DNA of 64,000 bases from Bacillota bacterium (lineage in GTDB: Bacteria; Bacillota; Clostridia; Acetivibrionales; Acetivibrionaceae): the NCBI GenBank assembly GCA_023421115.1, contig JAEZUI010000026.1, positions 62,001 to 126,000 of the forward strand, given 5' to 3'. Of the stretch, positions 42,493 to 50,943 are shown piece by piece (position 1 is the first letter of the stretch; each line of letters opens with the position of its first letter). A model generated the notes under the pieces. The model saw only the letters and a program-made list of their open reading frames with translations. It had not been told where the DNA came from and ran no database searches. Made by a program: the position numbers and the translations under genes.

Positions 42493-43221
42493 TTATAGCA
42501 AACCCATTCCTTCATCTGGATCTTCATAATTTAACAACAACTCATCATGATTACTCCAACCATTGTCAATTGCATTTTGACGAAGCACCAAATACAACTC
42601 CGCAAAAGTTGCATTTTGATAAGGCGCTACAAACAAAACTCCTATACAACAAGCTAACAAACCTAGCAAATACCATCCAATAAAGGACAATCCCAGTACA
42701 AACATATCAAATTTGTGTCCCTCGGTCATTTTGCTACTCAGTTCAATTGCCCTTTTACTCCCGATATTAGGATTATCAGCTAAAATATATGGCACCATAC
42801 TGTATGAATAGTATTTTATAATTCCAGGTATTATAAATAACAAATACCATAGAAAATTCTGCAATCCTTTAAGAAACATTGTTGATACTATACTCATATA
42901 GTTTTCACTACTAAATGCAAATTTGAAGCATTTTTTATTATCTCCATATTCCGCTGACTTCACGAAATACCTTCTTCCTCCGACTTCCAAAGGGTATCCT
43001 AAAAATGCCCGAATAGCTAGTATGAATAAAATGGCGACTAAAACGATAGCAATTATAATCATAATACTTGATGAGTCAAGTGATGAATACGAATTGGAAT
43101 AATTGCCGCCTCCACCGTCGCCTCCTGCTAAAGAAACAACTATACTAATCCAGAACGCTTCCCAATAATTTGTTTTCAATACTGCCTTTGCTCTTTCTTT
43201 AAGTTCACTTCTTGACCACAT
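42493..43221 (-). CDS. DUF975 family membrane protein
   Basis: 242 residues with the DUF975 N-terminal motif MWSRSELKERAKAVLKTNYWEAFWISIV. A Gly/Ser-rich loop follows (GGDGGGGNYSNSYSSLDSS), then helices at about 53-75, 115-140 and 172-205 separated by RRYFVKSAEYGDNKKCFKFAF and NPNIGSKRAIELSSKMTEGHKFDMF. Function unknown. GGAGGGG lies 7 bases before the ATG. It starts 29 bases after the flotillin stop, so it is probably the last gene of the NfeD-flotillin-DUF975 operon. Confidence 0.88.
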   Translation of the reverse strand: MWSRSELKERAKAVLKTNYWEAFWISIVVSLAGGDGGGGNYSNSYSSLDSSSIMIIIAIVLVAILFILAIRAFLGYPLEVGGRRYFVKSAEYGDNKKCFKFAFSSENYMSIVSTMFLKGLQNFLWYLLFIIPGIIKYYSYSMVPYILADNPNIGSKRAIELSSKMTEGHKFDMFVLGLSFIGWYLLGLLACCIGVLFVAPYQNATFAELYLVLRQNAIDNGWSNHDELLLNYEDPDEGMGLL

Positions 43222-43250
43222 ATTTCAGCCCCTCCTGTTTTCCATTTTTA

Positions 43251-44750
43251 CTAACTCTCTATTTGTTTTTGCATTTCAATTGGTACATCCATTTGTGCTG
43301 GTGTAACTATATTACCTATATCTTTATCGGCAAAATTCTTAATTATCTGAGTAAGATCAATTCCTGTAATACCTTTAACTGTCTCCGGAAGTTGCGCCAT
43401 AATATTCGTAATATCCTTTGTTATTTTTGAAGCACCCGAATCACCTATCATAATGATCTTCTCAGTCTTTGAAAGCGGCTGTGCAATTGCCTGTGCAATT
43501 TCTGGGAGCTTTTCTATTACCATCTGAGCCATAGCTGCTTCATTAAACATTTTGTAGGCTTCGGCTTTCTTAATCATAGCTGCAGCTTCGGCTTCACCTT
43601 TTGCCTTTATAATTTCAGCTTCAGCAAGACCTGCTGCCTTTATAGCTTCAGCTTTAGCGATACCCTCTGCTTTTATTGCATAAGACTGACCTTCTGCTTC
43701 TTTAGATCTTTTAATTCTTTCGGCTTCTGCATAAACTTCGGTTTTATAGCGGGTTGCATCGGCATCCACCTGGGTTTTGTACTTTTCTGCCTCTGCAGGC
43801 TTCTTAACAGTTGCTTCAAGTTCTTTTTCCCTTCTTAAAATTTCCTGCTCATTGAGCTCTATTTCCTTCTGCTTCCTTACAATTTCAACCTGCATAGCCT
43901 CTTTCTGAACTTCCTGATCAACTGTATATTTCTTCTTGTCATAGGATAAGTCTGACTCAGCCTTCTTCTCATTTATCGACGATTGATATTCAGCTACTTT
44001 CATTTCCTTATCTCTATTTGATTCAGCAACCTTTGTCTCTGCTAAGAATTTTGCTGTCTGTCCTGCTTGCATTGCTTCAGCACTTTTTATATCCGCATCT
44101 CTCTTTGCCTCTGCCTGACCTATTACGGCATCTCTCTGTACTCTAGCTATTTGTGCCTTACCAAGGCTTTCAAGGTATCCGTTCTTGTCTGCAATCTCTC
44201 TTATGGTAAAAGATATGATCCTAAGTCCCATATTTGCAAGGTCTCCAGCTGCAAGCTCCTGAACTTTCTGAGCAAAAGCATCCCTGTTTTGATTAATTTC
44301 CTCAACTGTAAGGTTACCGACTATCGATCTAAGGTGACCTTCGAGGGTTTGTGTTGCAATACGTCTTATTTCTTCCTCTTTTAAGCTTAAAAATTGTTCA
44401 GCGGCAGTAGCAATTGCCTCCTGACTTGAATCGATTTTAACCTGCGCAACACCATCAACTGTTACCTGTACACCCTGTGATGTATAAGCACTTGAATTTA
44501 CATCCAAAGGCATAATTCTGAGCGATATAGTTTTTGATGTTTCAAATATCGGCCATACGAACGTTGCTCCTCCTTTAACAATTCTAAAGCCTACTATCTG
44601 TCCATTTGATAGTTTCTTCTTTCTACCGGAAACAATGAGTGCCTCATCCGGACCAACCTTCACATATCTGCTTACAAATATTGATATTCCCAAAAACAAC
44701 ACTAAAACTACCGCACCAACCACAAGTGCAACTATCCCAATTCTCTCCAT
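43251..44750 (-). CDS. floT: Flotillin FloT/YuaG-type protein
   Basis: 499 residues: membrane helix about 6-28, SPFH domain about 30-200 (VGPDEALIVSGRKKKLSNGQIVGFRIVKGGATFVWPIFE...), then an Ala/Glu-rich coiled coil about 200-400 (EAKRDADIKSAEAMQAGQTAKFLAETKVAESNRDKEM, AEAIKAAGLAEAEIIKAKGEAEAAAM). A C-tail contains KTEKIIMIGDSGASK. Both size and order match Bacillus YuaG/FloT, which scaffolds membrane microdomains. AAGGGGGT precedes the ATG. The NfeD/YuaF-like gene directly upstream is the usual partner. This is the second flotillin of the window and is clearly distinct from the YqiK-like one. Confidence 0.94.
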   Translation of the reverse strand: MERIGIVALVVGAVVLVLFLGISIFVSRYVKVGPDEALIVSGRKKKLSNGQIVGFRIVKGGATFVWPIFETSKTISLRIMPLDVNSSAYTSQGVQVTVDGVAQVKIDSSQEAIATAAEQFLSLKEEEIRRIATQTLEGHLRSIVGNLTVEEINQNRDAFAQKVQELAAGDLANMGLRIISFTIREIADKNGYLESLGKAQIARVQRDAVIGQAEAKRDADIKSAEAMQAGQTAKFLAETKVAESNRDKEMKVAEYQSSINEKKAESDLSYDKKKYTVDQEVQKEAMQVEIVRKQKEIELNEQEILRREKELEATVKKPAEAEKYKTQVDADATRYKTEVYAEAERIKRSKEAEGQSYAIKAEGIAKAEAIKAAGLAEAEIIKAKGEAEAAAMIKKAEAYKMFNEAAMAQMVIEKLPEIAQAIAQPLSKTEKIIMIGDSGASKITKDITNIMAQLPETVKGITGIDLTQIIKNFADKDIGNIVTPAQMDVPIEMQKQIES

Positions 44751-44792
44751 ACATTAATACCCCCTTGATCTTTATCATTTATTTTTTTAGTT

Positions 44793-45356
44793 TCAAACTT
44801 TATAATTTTTAAATTTAAAGTCATCCAAATCAATAGCCTCTATATCTAACTTACGTGAAACAAACGCAGCATTTCCTGCTATTTCTCTTATCAAGACAAT
44901 TTCGCCTTTTCCAATAGAATCTCTAACGCACTTTGCCGGTAAACTATGCCTTTCACCATTGATAACATATACAATTTCGCCCACCCCTTTCAAAGGTATT
45001 GGTGTAATTACCTCACACTCCAAACCAATAAGATCATTTTGAGAAAAAGTCGAATTAGACTGAGAGTTATAAGCAAACCTTACAATTCCAAAAAATATTG
45101 CCGCTCCAATAATTGCCGCAAGAACTAGAGAAACAACAGCGCTTGATACTCCGCTCATGTTTAGTCCAAGCATACTGACAATACCTGTTCCACCAAATAC
45201 CGTTATGGAACTCGTAAGTACAAGTGGGCTAAATATACTTGGAGAATCTGCGCCTCCATCAGCATGAATCCCATCAAAATCATGTCCATCAATCAAAAAA
45301 GATACCGTAGAAAATAAAATGCCAAAAAACAAACAACCTACATACACATAAAGCAA
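44793..45356 (-). CDS. yuaF: NfeD/YuaF-type membrane protein
   Basis: 187 residues from a TTG (45356) with GGGAGGT 7-8 bases upstream; no ATG is available. Membrane helices lie at about 1-21, 45-70 and 72-95, with an acidic loop DGHDFDGIHADGGADSP. An OB-fold NfeD domain spans about 108-175 (NDLIGLECEVITPIPLKGVGEIVYVINGERHSLPAKC). YuaF-type NfeD proteins accompany FloT flotillins and act in membrane-microdomain function. It lies 42 bases before floT. Confidence 0.88.
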   Translation of the reverse strand: MLYVYVGCLFFGILFSTVSFLIDGHDFDGIHADGGADSPSIFSPLVLTSSITVFGGTGIVSMLGLNMSGVSSAVVSLVLAAIIGAAIFFGIVRFAYNSQSNSTFSQNDLIGLECEVITPIPLKGVGEIVYVINGERHSLPAKCVRDSIGKGEIVLIREIAGNAAFVSRKLDIEAIDLDDFKFKNYKV

Positions 45357-45757
45357 TCAATCCACCTCCCCACCAAAAATTATTCTAGTCTGCAATATAG
45401 TATTACCGGAGCAAAACTTAGACCATTGTGTTTTAAAGTATAATATGTAGAGCAACACACTACATATTATACTATGATCTAACACAAAACAAAAGTGCTT
45501 TTCCCTTATTTTTTCAGTAATTTCCAACCTTTTTTTGATCATCTAATGCGTTTATGTCCGTTTTTCTTTTATTTTCTTAATTTATCTCAACAAATTTCAT
45601 TTATCTTTATCCAACATATGATATCACTTATTACATAATATGCCCTCCCTCAACTCATACTTGACACAGAAGAAATAAAAATATAGTATGTAATTAATAT
45701 AGAGCATTACACTTAGTTATATAGATAAATAGTATATATGATATAGAGGTGAGATTC
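45357..45757. other. Divergent promoter region between NfeD and DUF1836 genes
   Basis: 400 bases holding a strong palindrome (45437-45473) and AT-rich flanks. The open 61-codon frame at 45357-45542 is crossed by that palindrome and has no ribosome site, so it is not called. Confidence 0.5.
45437..45473. promoter_or_regulatory. 14-bp perfect hairpin upstream of yuaF-floT operon
   Basis: AGTATAATATGTAG (45437-45450) is exactly complementary to CTACATATTATACT (45460-45473), with a 9-nt loop. It lies 80 bases before the TTG start. TATAAT is embedded in one arm, so it may be an operator overlapping a promoter. Confidence 0.4.
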
Positions 45758-46336
45758 ATGAGCACATTTCTTGATAAAAATGAGTTAATGCGACTTTTCA
45801 GCAATGTAATTAATAATTCTGATGAAGTTAAAATTGCAACATTAAGTGATGAACTAACAATATCCCAGGTAGTTAAGTTTTTTGAAAAGCAAGGAAAAAG
45901 CTTCACTAAGACAATGATTCAAAATTACGTGCGGGTTGGAGTGCTTCCACCACCGTTAGAAAAAAGATATTATACCAGAAATCATCTTATTTTCTTAACA
46001 CTAATAGACAGCTTGAAGAATGTTTATTCCCTTGAAGAGATAAAAACAATATTAACACCGGTGCGAAATAACCCGGACATCTTTGATGATGATATGATAC
46101 AAGCAATTGATATATATAAGAGTTATATTGAGATGAAAAAATCGGTACTGTCTCATTGGGAGAGTACACTCCCAAAGCTTGTCGATAAAGTTGAAAAGCT
46201 TGTTAGTGAAGAAGGAATACGAAATGAAGATAAGAATATTGCTACACAATTTATGATAGTATTAACTGTTATGGCAGAGTCAATAGCAATGAAGGAACTG
46301 GTAAATGAAGTTATCAAGGAATACTACCATAAATAG
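45758..46336 (+). CDS. DUF1836 domain protein, putative HTH regulator
   Basis: 192 residues from the ATG at 45758 with AGAGGTGAG upstream. The segment about 33-95 (LTISQVVKFFEKQGKSFTKTMIQNYVRVGVLPPPLEKRYYTRNHLIFLTLIDSLKNVYSLEEIKTIL) is MerR-like. It has a helix-turn-helix, a 'YTRNHL' wing and a dimer helix, as in DUF1836 proteins. No effector-domain residues are recognised in the C-terminal half, which is helical. It is divergent from the yuaF-floT operon, making that operon a candidate target. Confidence 0.85.
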   Translation: MSTFLDKNELMRLFSNVINNSDEVKIATLSDELTISQVVKFFEKQGKSFTKTMIQNYVRVGVLPPPLEKRYYTRNHLIFLTLIDSLKNVYSLEEIKTILTPVRNNPDIFDDDMIQAIDIYKSYIEMKKSVLSHWESTLPKLVDKVEKLVSEEGIRNEDKNIATQFMIVLTVMAESIAMKELVNEVIKEYYHK

Positions 46337-46365
46337 GATACTATTTTCGTATATTAACTTGCTCC

Positions 46366-46397
46366 AAAAAAGGAGTTGGCAATTCAACTCCTTTTTT
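46366..46397. terminator. Bidirectional terminator between DUF1836 and hemerythrin genes
   Basis: AAAAAAGGAGTTG (46366-46378) pairs perfectly with CAACTCCTTTTTT (46385-46397) over a 6-nt loop. Confidence 0.9.
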
Positions 46398-46401
46398 ATT
46401 T

Positions 46402-46806
46402 TTATACTTTAGTTTTCAAATAATCCGCAAAAGCTCTGTCGGCACTTCCTATATGCTTGATGAGCCAATCAATTACAACTCTGTTTACTGTTATTACGAA
46501 ATTCAGACTGGCACCTTCTGACTCAAGTTTTCCTTTTAGATCCTCATATTCCTTAATAAATCTGTCGTGAGCTGCTTTATGATTGGTATATTCAGGATAG
46601 CCATTTTCTTTCTGGAGCTTTTCCTCATCTGAAAAGTGTGTTACTACATAATTCCCCAAATATTTAATAGTATTAAATACTTCTTGCTTACCTTTTTGAG
46701 CATTGCAAGCTTCTAAGAGATCATTAATTTTATCAAAAAGCTCCTTATGTTGCAAATCAATCTTTTTAATGCCTATTTCATAACTGGTTCTCCATTCAAT
46801 AGCCAT
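46402..46806 (-). CDS. Bacteriohemerythrin
   Basis: 134 residues, a single hemerythrin domain with the full set of diiron ligands: His20 (DLQHKELFD), His57 and Glu61 (HFSDEE), His76 and His80 (HKAAHDRF), His118 and Asp123 (HIGSADRAFADYL). It binds O2 reversibly at a non-heme diiron centre; in anaerobes it may scavenge or sense oxygen. Stand-alone, with no chemotaxis domain attached. Ribosome site AAGGAGGA. Confidence 0.96.
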   Translation of the reverse strand: MAIEWRTSYEIGIKKIDLQHKELFDKINDLLEACNAQKGKQEVFNTIKYLGNYVVTHFSDEEKLQKENGYPEYTNHKAAHDRFIKEYEDLKGKLESEGASLNFVITVNRVVIDWLIKHIGSADRAFADYLKTKV

Positions 46807-46862
46807 AAATTATCCTCCTTATCTTTAGTCTTAAGTAGTTTTATGTTTAAAATCTGACAACC

Positions 46863-48233
46863 CTATTCCTCTATTGCCAATATTTTACCAGTTTTAGGAT
46901 TTATATAAACAATCCAGTAACCAAATGCCCCATATGCAGGTGTGTTGCCTTCAACTTGAGCCCATCGGCATGCATTTCCAAAGGGTTTTTCATCCACCCA
47001 GTACACCCCTGGAATTCCACAAACAATATAATCCTTCTGTCTGATATCATCTTGGTAAACTCCGACAATTAAGTGATTATATTTGTAATGAGCCATTAAA
47101 ACCAAAGGATTAAATAAAACAGGTATTTTTATACCAAACTTATACAATATATTATTCAAATGAATCGGACTGGTAACTTTCCACCAATTATAATCTGTTC
47201 TTTTAACCGAAAATGGCACATATTTTTCAAAAGTCAAATCAAATTGTTTGGTCAGTTCTTCATATCCAAATTCCTTTACTTCAGGCTTATTAGAATTTTT
47301 ATTATTAAGAAATATACAATTTATACAGTTTGTATTTAAATTTATATTTTCTTTGCCGTCATCTGTGTACATATCAAAAAGCTTACTCCCATCATAGGAA
47401 GAATAACTTTTGTCATTTACCTTAATGGTTTTCTCATTTATTTGTTTTTCCTTTAGTAGTTCCTCTTCTACAGGTTTTTCTTCTAAAGGTTTTGATTCAT
47501 CACTTATTTCATTTTTTTCAAGAAGCTCTAAAGGCTTTTCACCATCTAGTTCGGCTTCATTTTCTCCTTTGACTTTATCTTTCTCTTCATCTGGTTTTTG
47601 TTTATCTAATAGATTGTTAATCTCAGCTGTAATTTCTTCGTTATTAGCTTCGCTTTGCTGCTCTTCAATAGGATTATCGGCTTTTGTACCCTCTTGCTTT
47701 TTGTTGGCTATTTCATGTTTATTATCGATAACGTTGATAGATATATCGTCAACTTTCGAAAATTGCTTTAGTGGTTCCTCTTTAGATTTTTCTTCTTGTA
47801 AAATATTGTTTAATTTCTGTCTCCATTCAACTTTACCGTCTTTATATGCTACTAAAGGACAAATGCTATAGTTGTTTTTCCGATCTGTATAATTGGCTAG
47901 AACTGCAATTACATTAAATTCGTCAAAGACTAGTTTTGTTTTGTTAATATCATAGGGATCAAAGACCCACTCTACGTCACCCCTATTTTTCTTTAATTCA
48001 ATATTTCCCACTAGTACCGGAACAACCTGGTGATGGTCGGACTTTATAAGAAAGAGCTGATATTGAATTTTTCCATTGTCTTCAGATAGATTGCTTACCT
48101 GACAAAATAGTTTTCCTTTCCCCTCTCTAATTTCAATTTTTACATGTCCCGAAGGTTTTTGTTCTGTTCCATAGCCGTTATCTTCCTCATCAAATATTAA
48201 AAAACTCCGTTGATACTTTAACTTGTTATCCAT
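46863..48233 (-). CDS. Hypothetical two-domain protein with Glu/Lys-rich linker
   Basis: 456 residues. The N-terminal beta-rich domain (about 1-145) begins MDNKLKYQRSFLIFDEEDNGYG and includes HVKIEIREGKGKLFCQVSNL, IQYQLFLIKSDHHQVVPVLVGNIELKKNRGDVEWVFDPYDI. An acidic/basic low-complexity linker (about 146-285, EEKPVEEELLKEKQINEK) follows. The C-domain (about 310-456) has QFDLTFEKYVPFSVKRTDYNWWKV and repeated aromatic-rich strands ending GAFGYWIVYINPKTGKILAIEE. The family is not recognised. There is no signal peptide, and two Cys lie in NCINCIFLNNK. The style resembles clostridial spore-surface or assembly proteins, but this is only an impression. Confidence 0.7.
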   Translation of the reverse strand: MDNKLKYQRSFLIFDEEDNGYGTEQKPSGHVKIEIREGKGKLFCQVSNLSEDNGKIQYQLFLIKSDHHQVVPVLVGNIELKKNRGDVEWVFDPYDINKTKLVFDEFNVIAVLANYTDRKNNYSICPLVAYKDGKVEWRQKLNNILQEEKSKEEPLKQFSKVDDISINVIDNKHEIANKKQEGTKADNPIEEQQSEANNEEITAEINNLLDKQKPDEEKDKVKGENEAELDGEKPLELLEKNEISDESKPLEEKPVEEELLKEKQINEKTIKVNDKSYSSYDGSKLFDMYTDDGKENINLNTNCINCIFLNNKNSNKPEVKEFGYEELTKQFDLTFEKYVPFSVKRTDYNWWKVTSPIHLNNILYKFGIKIPVLFNPLVLMAHYKYNHLIVGVYQDDIRQKDYIVCGIPGVYWVDEKPFGNACRWAQVEGNTPAYGAFGYWIVYINPKTGKILAIEE

Positions 48234-48424
48234 TTTATAACCCTCCCTTTACAAAATATGCAGTTTACTAAGAGCTTAACATTATCTTGCATCACTTAAA
48301 AAAGTACTAGGTTCAATTGCAAAAAATGTAATCAGTTTTTGAGTATGGTTTTTATAAATTTCCTAAGTTAAAACGGTTTTCCCCGTACACGTTCTTTGCA
48401 CTCATACTATATATATGTTGCAAT

Positions 48425-48469
48425 AAAAAAAAATAAACCGCTTATGAATTTTTAATACATAAACGGTTT
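48425..48469 (-). terminator. Terminator of rsmA
   Basis: On the minus strand AACCGTTTATG pairs with CATAAGCGGTT (one bulge) and is followed by a run of nine T. Confidence 0.75.
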
Positions 48470-48515
48470 TCAAAATTTATAAAATTAATGGATTCCAGTA
48501 ATAAGTAAACTCTTA

Positions 48516-48535
48516 GGCCATTTCAAAAAATATCC
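48516..48535. repeat. MITE end fragment F
   Basis: GGCCATTTCAAAAAATATCC flanked by TTA and TAA. It equals the left terminal repeat of the MITE family followed directly by CC-TAA, as if the interior had been deleted. It lies 23 bases past the rsmA stop. Confidence 0.55.
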
Positions 48536-48558
48536 TAAATATTCAAACTACATTCTTT

Positions 48559-49398
48559 TTAGGAAAATTGATTGGATAAAGTTGCAAACTGTTCTATTGA
48601 AAGAGTCTCTCCTCTTGCATTTTCATTTATATTCACAGAATTTAATATTTCTCGTATCTCTTCTTTATTTTTATTTAACGCTCCAGAATTGGTCAATGCA
48701 TTCAATAAAGTCTTTCTCCTTTGCCCGAAGGATGCCTTGACAACTTTGAAAAACATATCCTTGTCCTTTAAATATACAGGTGGTGTTTCATTCTTTTTTA
48801 ACTTTATAATGGTGGAATCAACTTCCGGCTGTGGAACAAAACAATGGGGAGGTACATCAAAAACTTTTTCAGGTTGTGCATAGTACTGGACTGCGACAGA
48901 TAAAGCTCCGTAGTCCTTGCCTCCTGGTTTTGCGATCATTCTTTGTGCTACTTCTTTTTGCACCATAAAAACCATTAACTCTATGTCATTGTCTTCCTCT
49001 AAGAGCTTCATAATAATAGGTGTAGTTATATAGTAGGGTAAATTTGCCGCAACTTTCAGTCTCATATCCCGCTTGTTGTCTGTTATATCTTTAACATTTA
49101 CTTTCATAATGTCTTCATTAATTATTTCAAGGTTTGAAAATCCTTGAAGATTATCTTTTAGAGCTGGTATAAGGTGTTTATCAATTTCAACAGCTATAAC
49201 TTTACCTGCTCTAGAAGCAAGTTCTCCTGTCATGCTTCCTATTCCCGGTCCTATTTCCATAACCATATCATCTTTAGTTATCTCTGCTGTATCCACAATA
49301 CGTGAAACTACATTACTATCGGTAAGAAAGTTTTGTCCTAAAGATTTTGTTAATCTAATTCCATACTTTTTAATCAGCTCTTTTGTATTTAATCCCAT
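48559..49398 (-). CDS. rsmA: 16S rRNA (adenine1518/1519-N6,N6)-dimethyltransferase
   Basis: 279 residues from the ATG at 49398 with GGAG 8 bases upstream; 13 upstream in-frame codons are excluded. Rossmann methyltransferase motifs are SLGQNFLTD, motif I EIGPGIGSMTGEL, the acidic loop VIAVEIDKHLIPAL, EDIMKVNV and motif IV NLPYYITTPIIMKLL. The C-domain has HCFVPQPEVDSTIIKL. It dimethylates two adenines in helix 45 as a late 30S assembly checkpoint. It follows yabE as in Bacillus, but rnmV is missing between them. Confidence 0.96.
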   Translation of the reverse strand: MGLNTKELIKKYGIRLTKSLGQNFLTDSNVVSRIVDTAEITKDDMVMEIGPGIGSMTGELASRAGKVIAVEIDKHLIPALKDNLQGFSNLEIINEDIMKVNVKDITDNKRDMRLKVAANLPYYITTPIIMKLLEEDNDIELMVFMVQKEVAQRMIAKPGGKDYGALSVAVQYYAQPEKVFDVPPHCFVPQPEVDSTIIKLKKNETPPVYLKDKDMFFKVVKASFGQRRKTLLNALTNSGALNKNKEEIREILNSVNINENARGETLSIEQFATLSNQFS

Positions 49399-49430
49399 TT
49401 TCTCAACTCCAGATCCAGAATAAAAACTCC

Positions 49431-49516
49431 GGGGCATCGAGCCCCTATGTTTTTGCCTCCTTCACTTCGTTCGAAGGAGGCGGAATAAAAACAGCCGGGA
49501 CAAAATAATCCCGGCT
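49431..49516. repeat. Composite multi-hairpin element, copy 2 (includes yabE terminator)
   Basis: Three hairpins: GGGGC..GCCCC (49431-49445); GCCTCCTTC..GAAGGAGGC (49455-49481); AGCCGGGA..TCCCGGCT (49493-49516). T5/A5 runs lie between them. The third, followed on the minus strand by GTTTTTATT, is a good yabE terminator. Same organisation as 30099-30179. It sits directly upstream of the rsmA ribosome site. Confidence 0.7.
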
Positions 49517-49649
49517 CAATATAAGTCCCTTTCATATTATAACCAAACTGTTACTCATTTTCCAGTGTATCTTATAGCTATAAACCACCATTATGCACTT
49601 TAAAATGATTTTACCTCTCATAGCCCTAGGCCATTTGTAAGAAAAAAAC

Positions 49650-50708
49650 TTAGTAAAGTATATATACTCTTACTTTCTTACGTCCAAACCTATCAACTAC
49701 ATCCTGTCCGTCCATATAAAGGTCAATTTTATTTCCCTTTATGGCACTGCCTATATCTGCTGCAACTGCATATCCATAATCAGGAGTGTCACCTAACCCT
49801 TCGACATACAGCCTTGTCCCTAAAGGTATAACCTTTGGATCAACTGCAACAATTCCCTTTTTAACCCTAACACCAGTATATGTAATTCCAAATTGCGGAT
49901 GATCGGGATGCTTTTTTGTATCTTTAAAAGATGCAGTATAAGCAGTTGCAGACATGTCAATCACCTTTTTGTACCTGATAACATCTCCTCTTGATGCAGT
50001 ATAAGTTGATATCGTACCGTACTCCACAATTTCCTTTTCAGGCTTTGTTACAATATTATCGGTTATAAGTTTTCTTTCTACTTCCTTGTTGTCTTCATAA
50101 ACTACCAAATAGGCCTTTTCACATACGCCATTCTTACCCTTACTAACTACTTGTTCAACACCTTGATCCATTGAATTGTTTACTTTCCTTTCAATTTCAT
50201 AAGGCATGATTTCATTCTTGCTTATCAATTCACGTCTAATCCTGACAACTTTAAGTTTCATGTCCTTATAGACCTTGTCATCGGGATTTGCGCCTTCTAT
50301 TCTGTCGTGAAGACCTAATCCGACTGAACTGTTTTGCAAAGCTTCCTCAACTGTATCTTTACTCGTCATTATAGTAGTTTCTTTCCCGTCAGCAAAAACA
50401 TTTACAGGTACTGCAGATTTTATATGTATTTTAGTTGTTTTATTTCTGATCAATTTTGCATCAAGCGGTAAACTTACATAATCAAAATCGCTAACTACTA
50501 TGCCTCTTTGCATAAGCACATCTTTTACGGTATTTCTCATTGTTTTCACAGTAATTTGGGTTCCATTGTAGTCAATTACTACATCAGTACTAAAAGCTGA
50601 AAAAACAAATGCCCCAAACAATACTGTTGCTACTAATGCCAATACTGTAAATGTCAATCTCTTTTTTGAAAAATACCTTGTAATATTTTTCGCAAGTGGT
50701 AATAACAT
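49650..50708 (-). CDS. yabE: YabE-like cell-wall protein (DUF348-G5-3D)
   Basis: 352 residues from the ATG at 50708 (AGGAGGAG upstream). An N-terminal signal anchor (about 14-36) is followed by two DUF348 repeats (about 42-150; ITVKTMRNTVKDVLMQRGI). A G5 domain spans about 155-235 (EIERKVNNSMDQGVEQVVSKGKNGV). The C-terminal 3D domain lies at about 255-352 (MSATAYTASF, GIVAVDPKVIPLGTRLYVEG, AADIGSAIKGNKIDLYMDG), with the three Asp of the family. Relatives are resuscitation-factor-like or lytic-transglycosylase-like proteins acting on peptidoglycan. Position between tatD and rsmA is as in Bacillus. Confidence 0.94.
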   Translation of the reverse strand: MLLPLAKNITRYFSKKRLTFTVLALVATVLFGAFVFSAFSTDVVIDYNGTQITVKTMRNTVKDVLMQRGIVVSDFDYVSLPLDAKLIRNKTTKIHIKSAVPVNVFADGKETTIMTSKDTVEEALQNSSVGLGLHDRIEGANPDDKVYKDMKLKVVRIRRELISKNEIMPYEIERKVNNSMDQGVEQVVSKGKNGVCEKAYLVVYEDNKEVERKLITDNIVTKPEKEIVEYGTISTYTASRGDVIRYKKVIDMSATAYTASFKDTKKHPDHPQFGITYTGVRVKKGIVAVDPKVIPLGTRLYVEGLGDTPDYGYAVAADIGSAIKGNKIDLYMDGQDVVDRFGRKKVRVYILY

Positions 50709-50897
50709 GCAACTCCTCCTGTCCAAAATATTAAAGGGACCTTTGGATATTTTAAGTTAAATTGGTTCCTTTGTCAAATTTAATGGAAATACATACCTCA
50801 TATACCTGTTTTTTGTCTTATAATTTATATCTTATACACAATTTAAAGCTTTTATTCATTTCCCAATTAAGTTCGCTTGAAAGAGATCAAATTGAAA

Positions 50898-50936
50898 GGG
50901 ACTGTTGCAAAATTTCTTAACCTTTGCAACAGTCCC
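50898..50936 (-). terminator. Terminator of the Met-rich repeat gene
   Basis: A perfect 14-bp stem, GGGACTGTTGCAAA (50898-50911) with TTTGCAACAGTCCC (50923-50936). On the minus strand it is followed by TTTCAATTTG. It lies 8 bases past the stop. Confidence 0.85.
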
Positions 50937-50943
50937 CATTTTA

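Larger units (their letters stand above)
48234..48558. other. Gene-free interval between rsmA and the 456-aa gene
   Basis: Holds the rsmA terminator (48425-48469) and a 20-bp MITE fragment (48516-48535). The promoter of the 456-aa gene should lie near 48250-48350. No ORF was found. Confidence 0.5.

Noticed and set aside
45357..45542. 61-codon minus-strand open frame upstream of the NfeD gene
   Set aside because: It runs through the 14-bp palindrome, lacks a ribosome site and shows no protein-like pattern.
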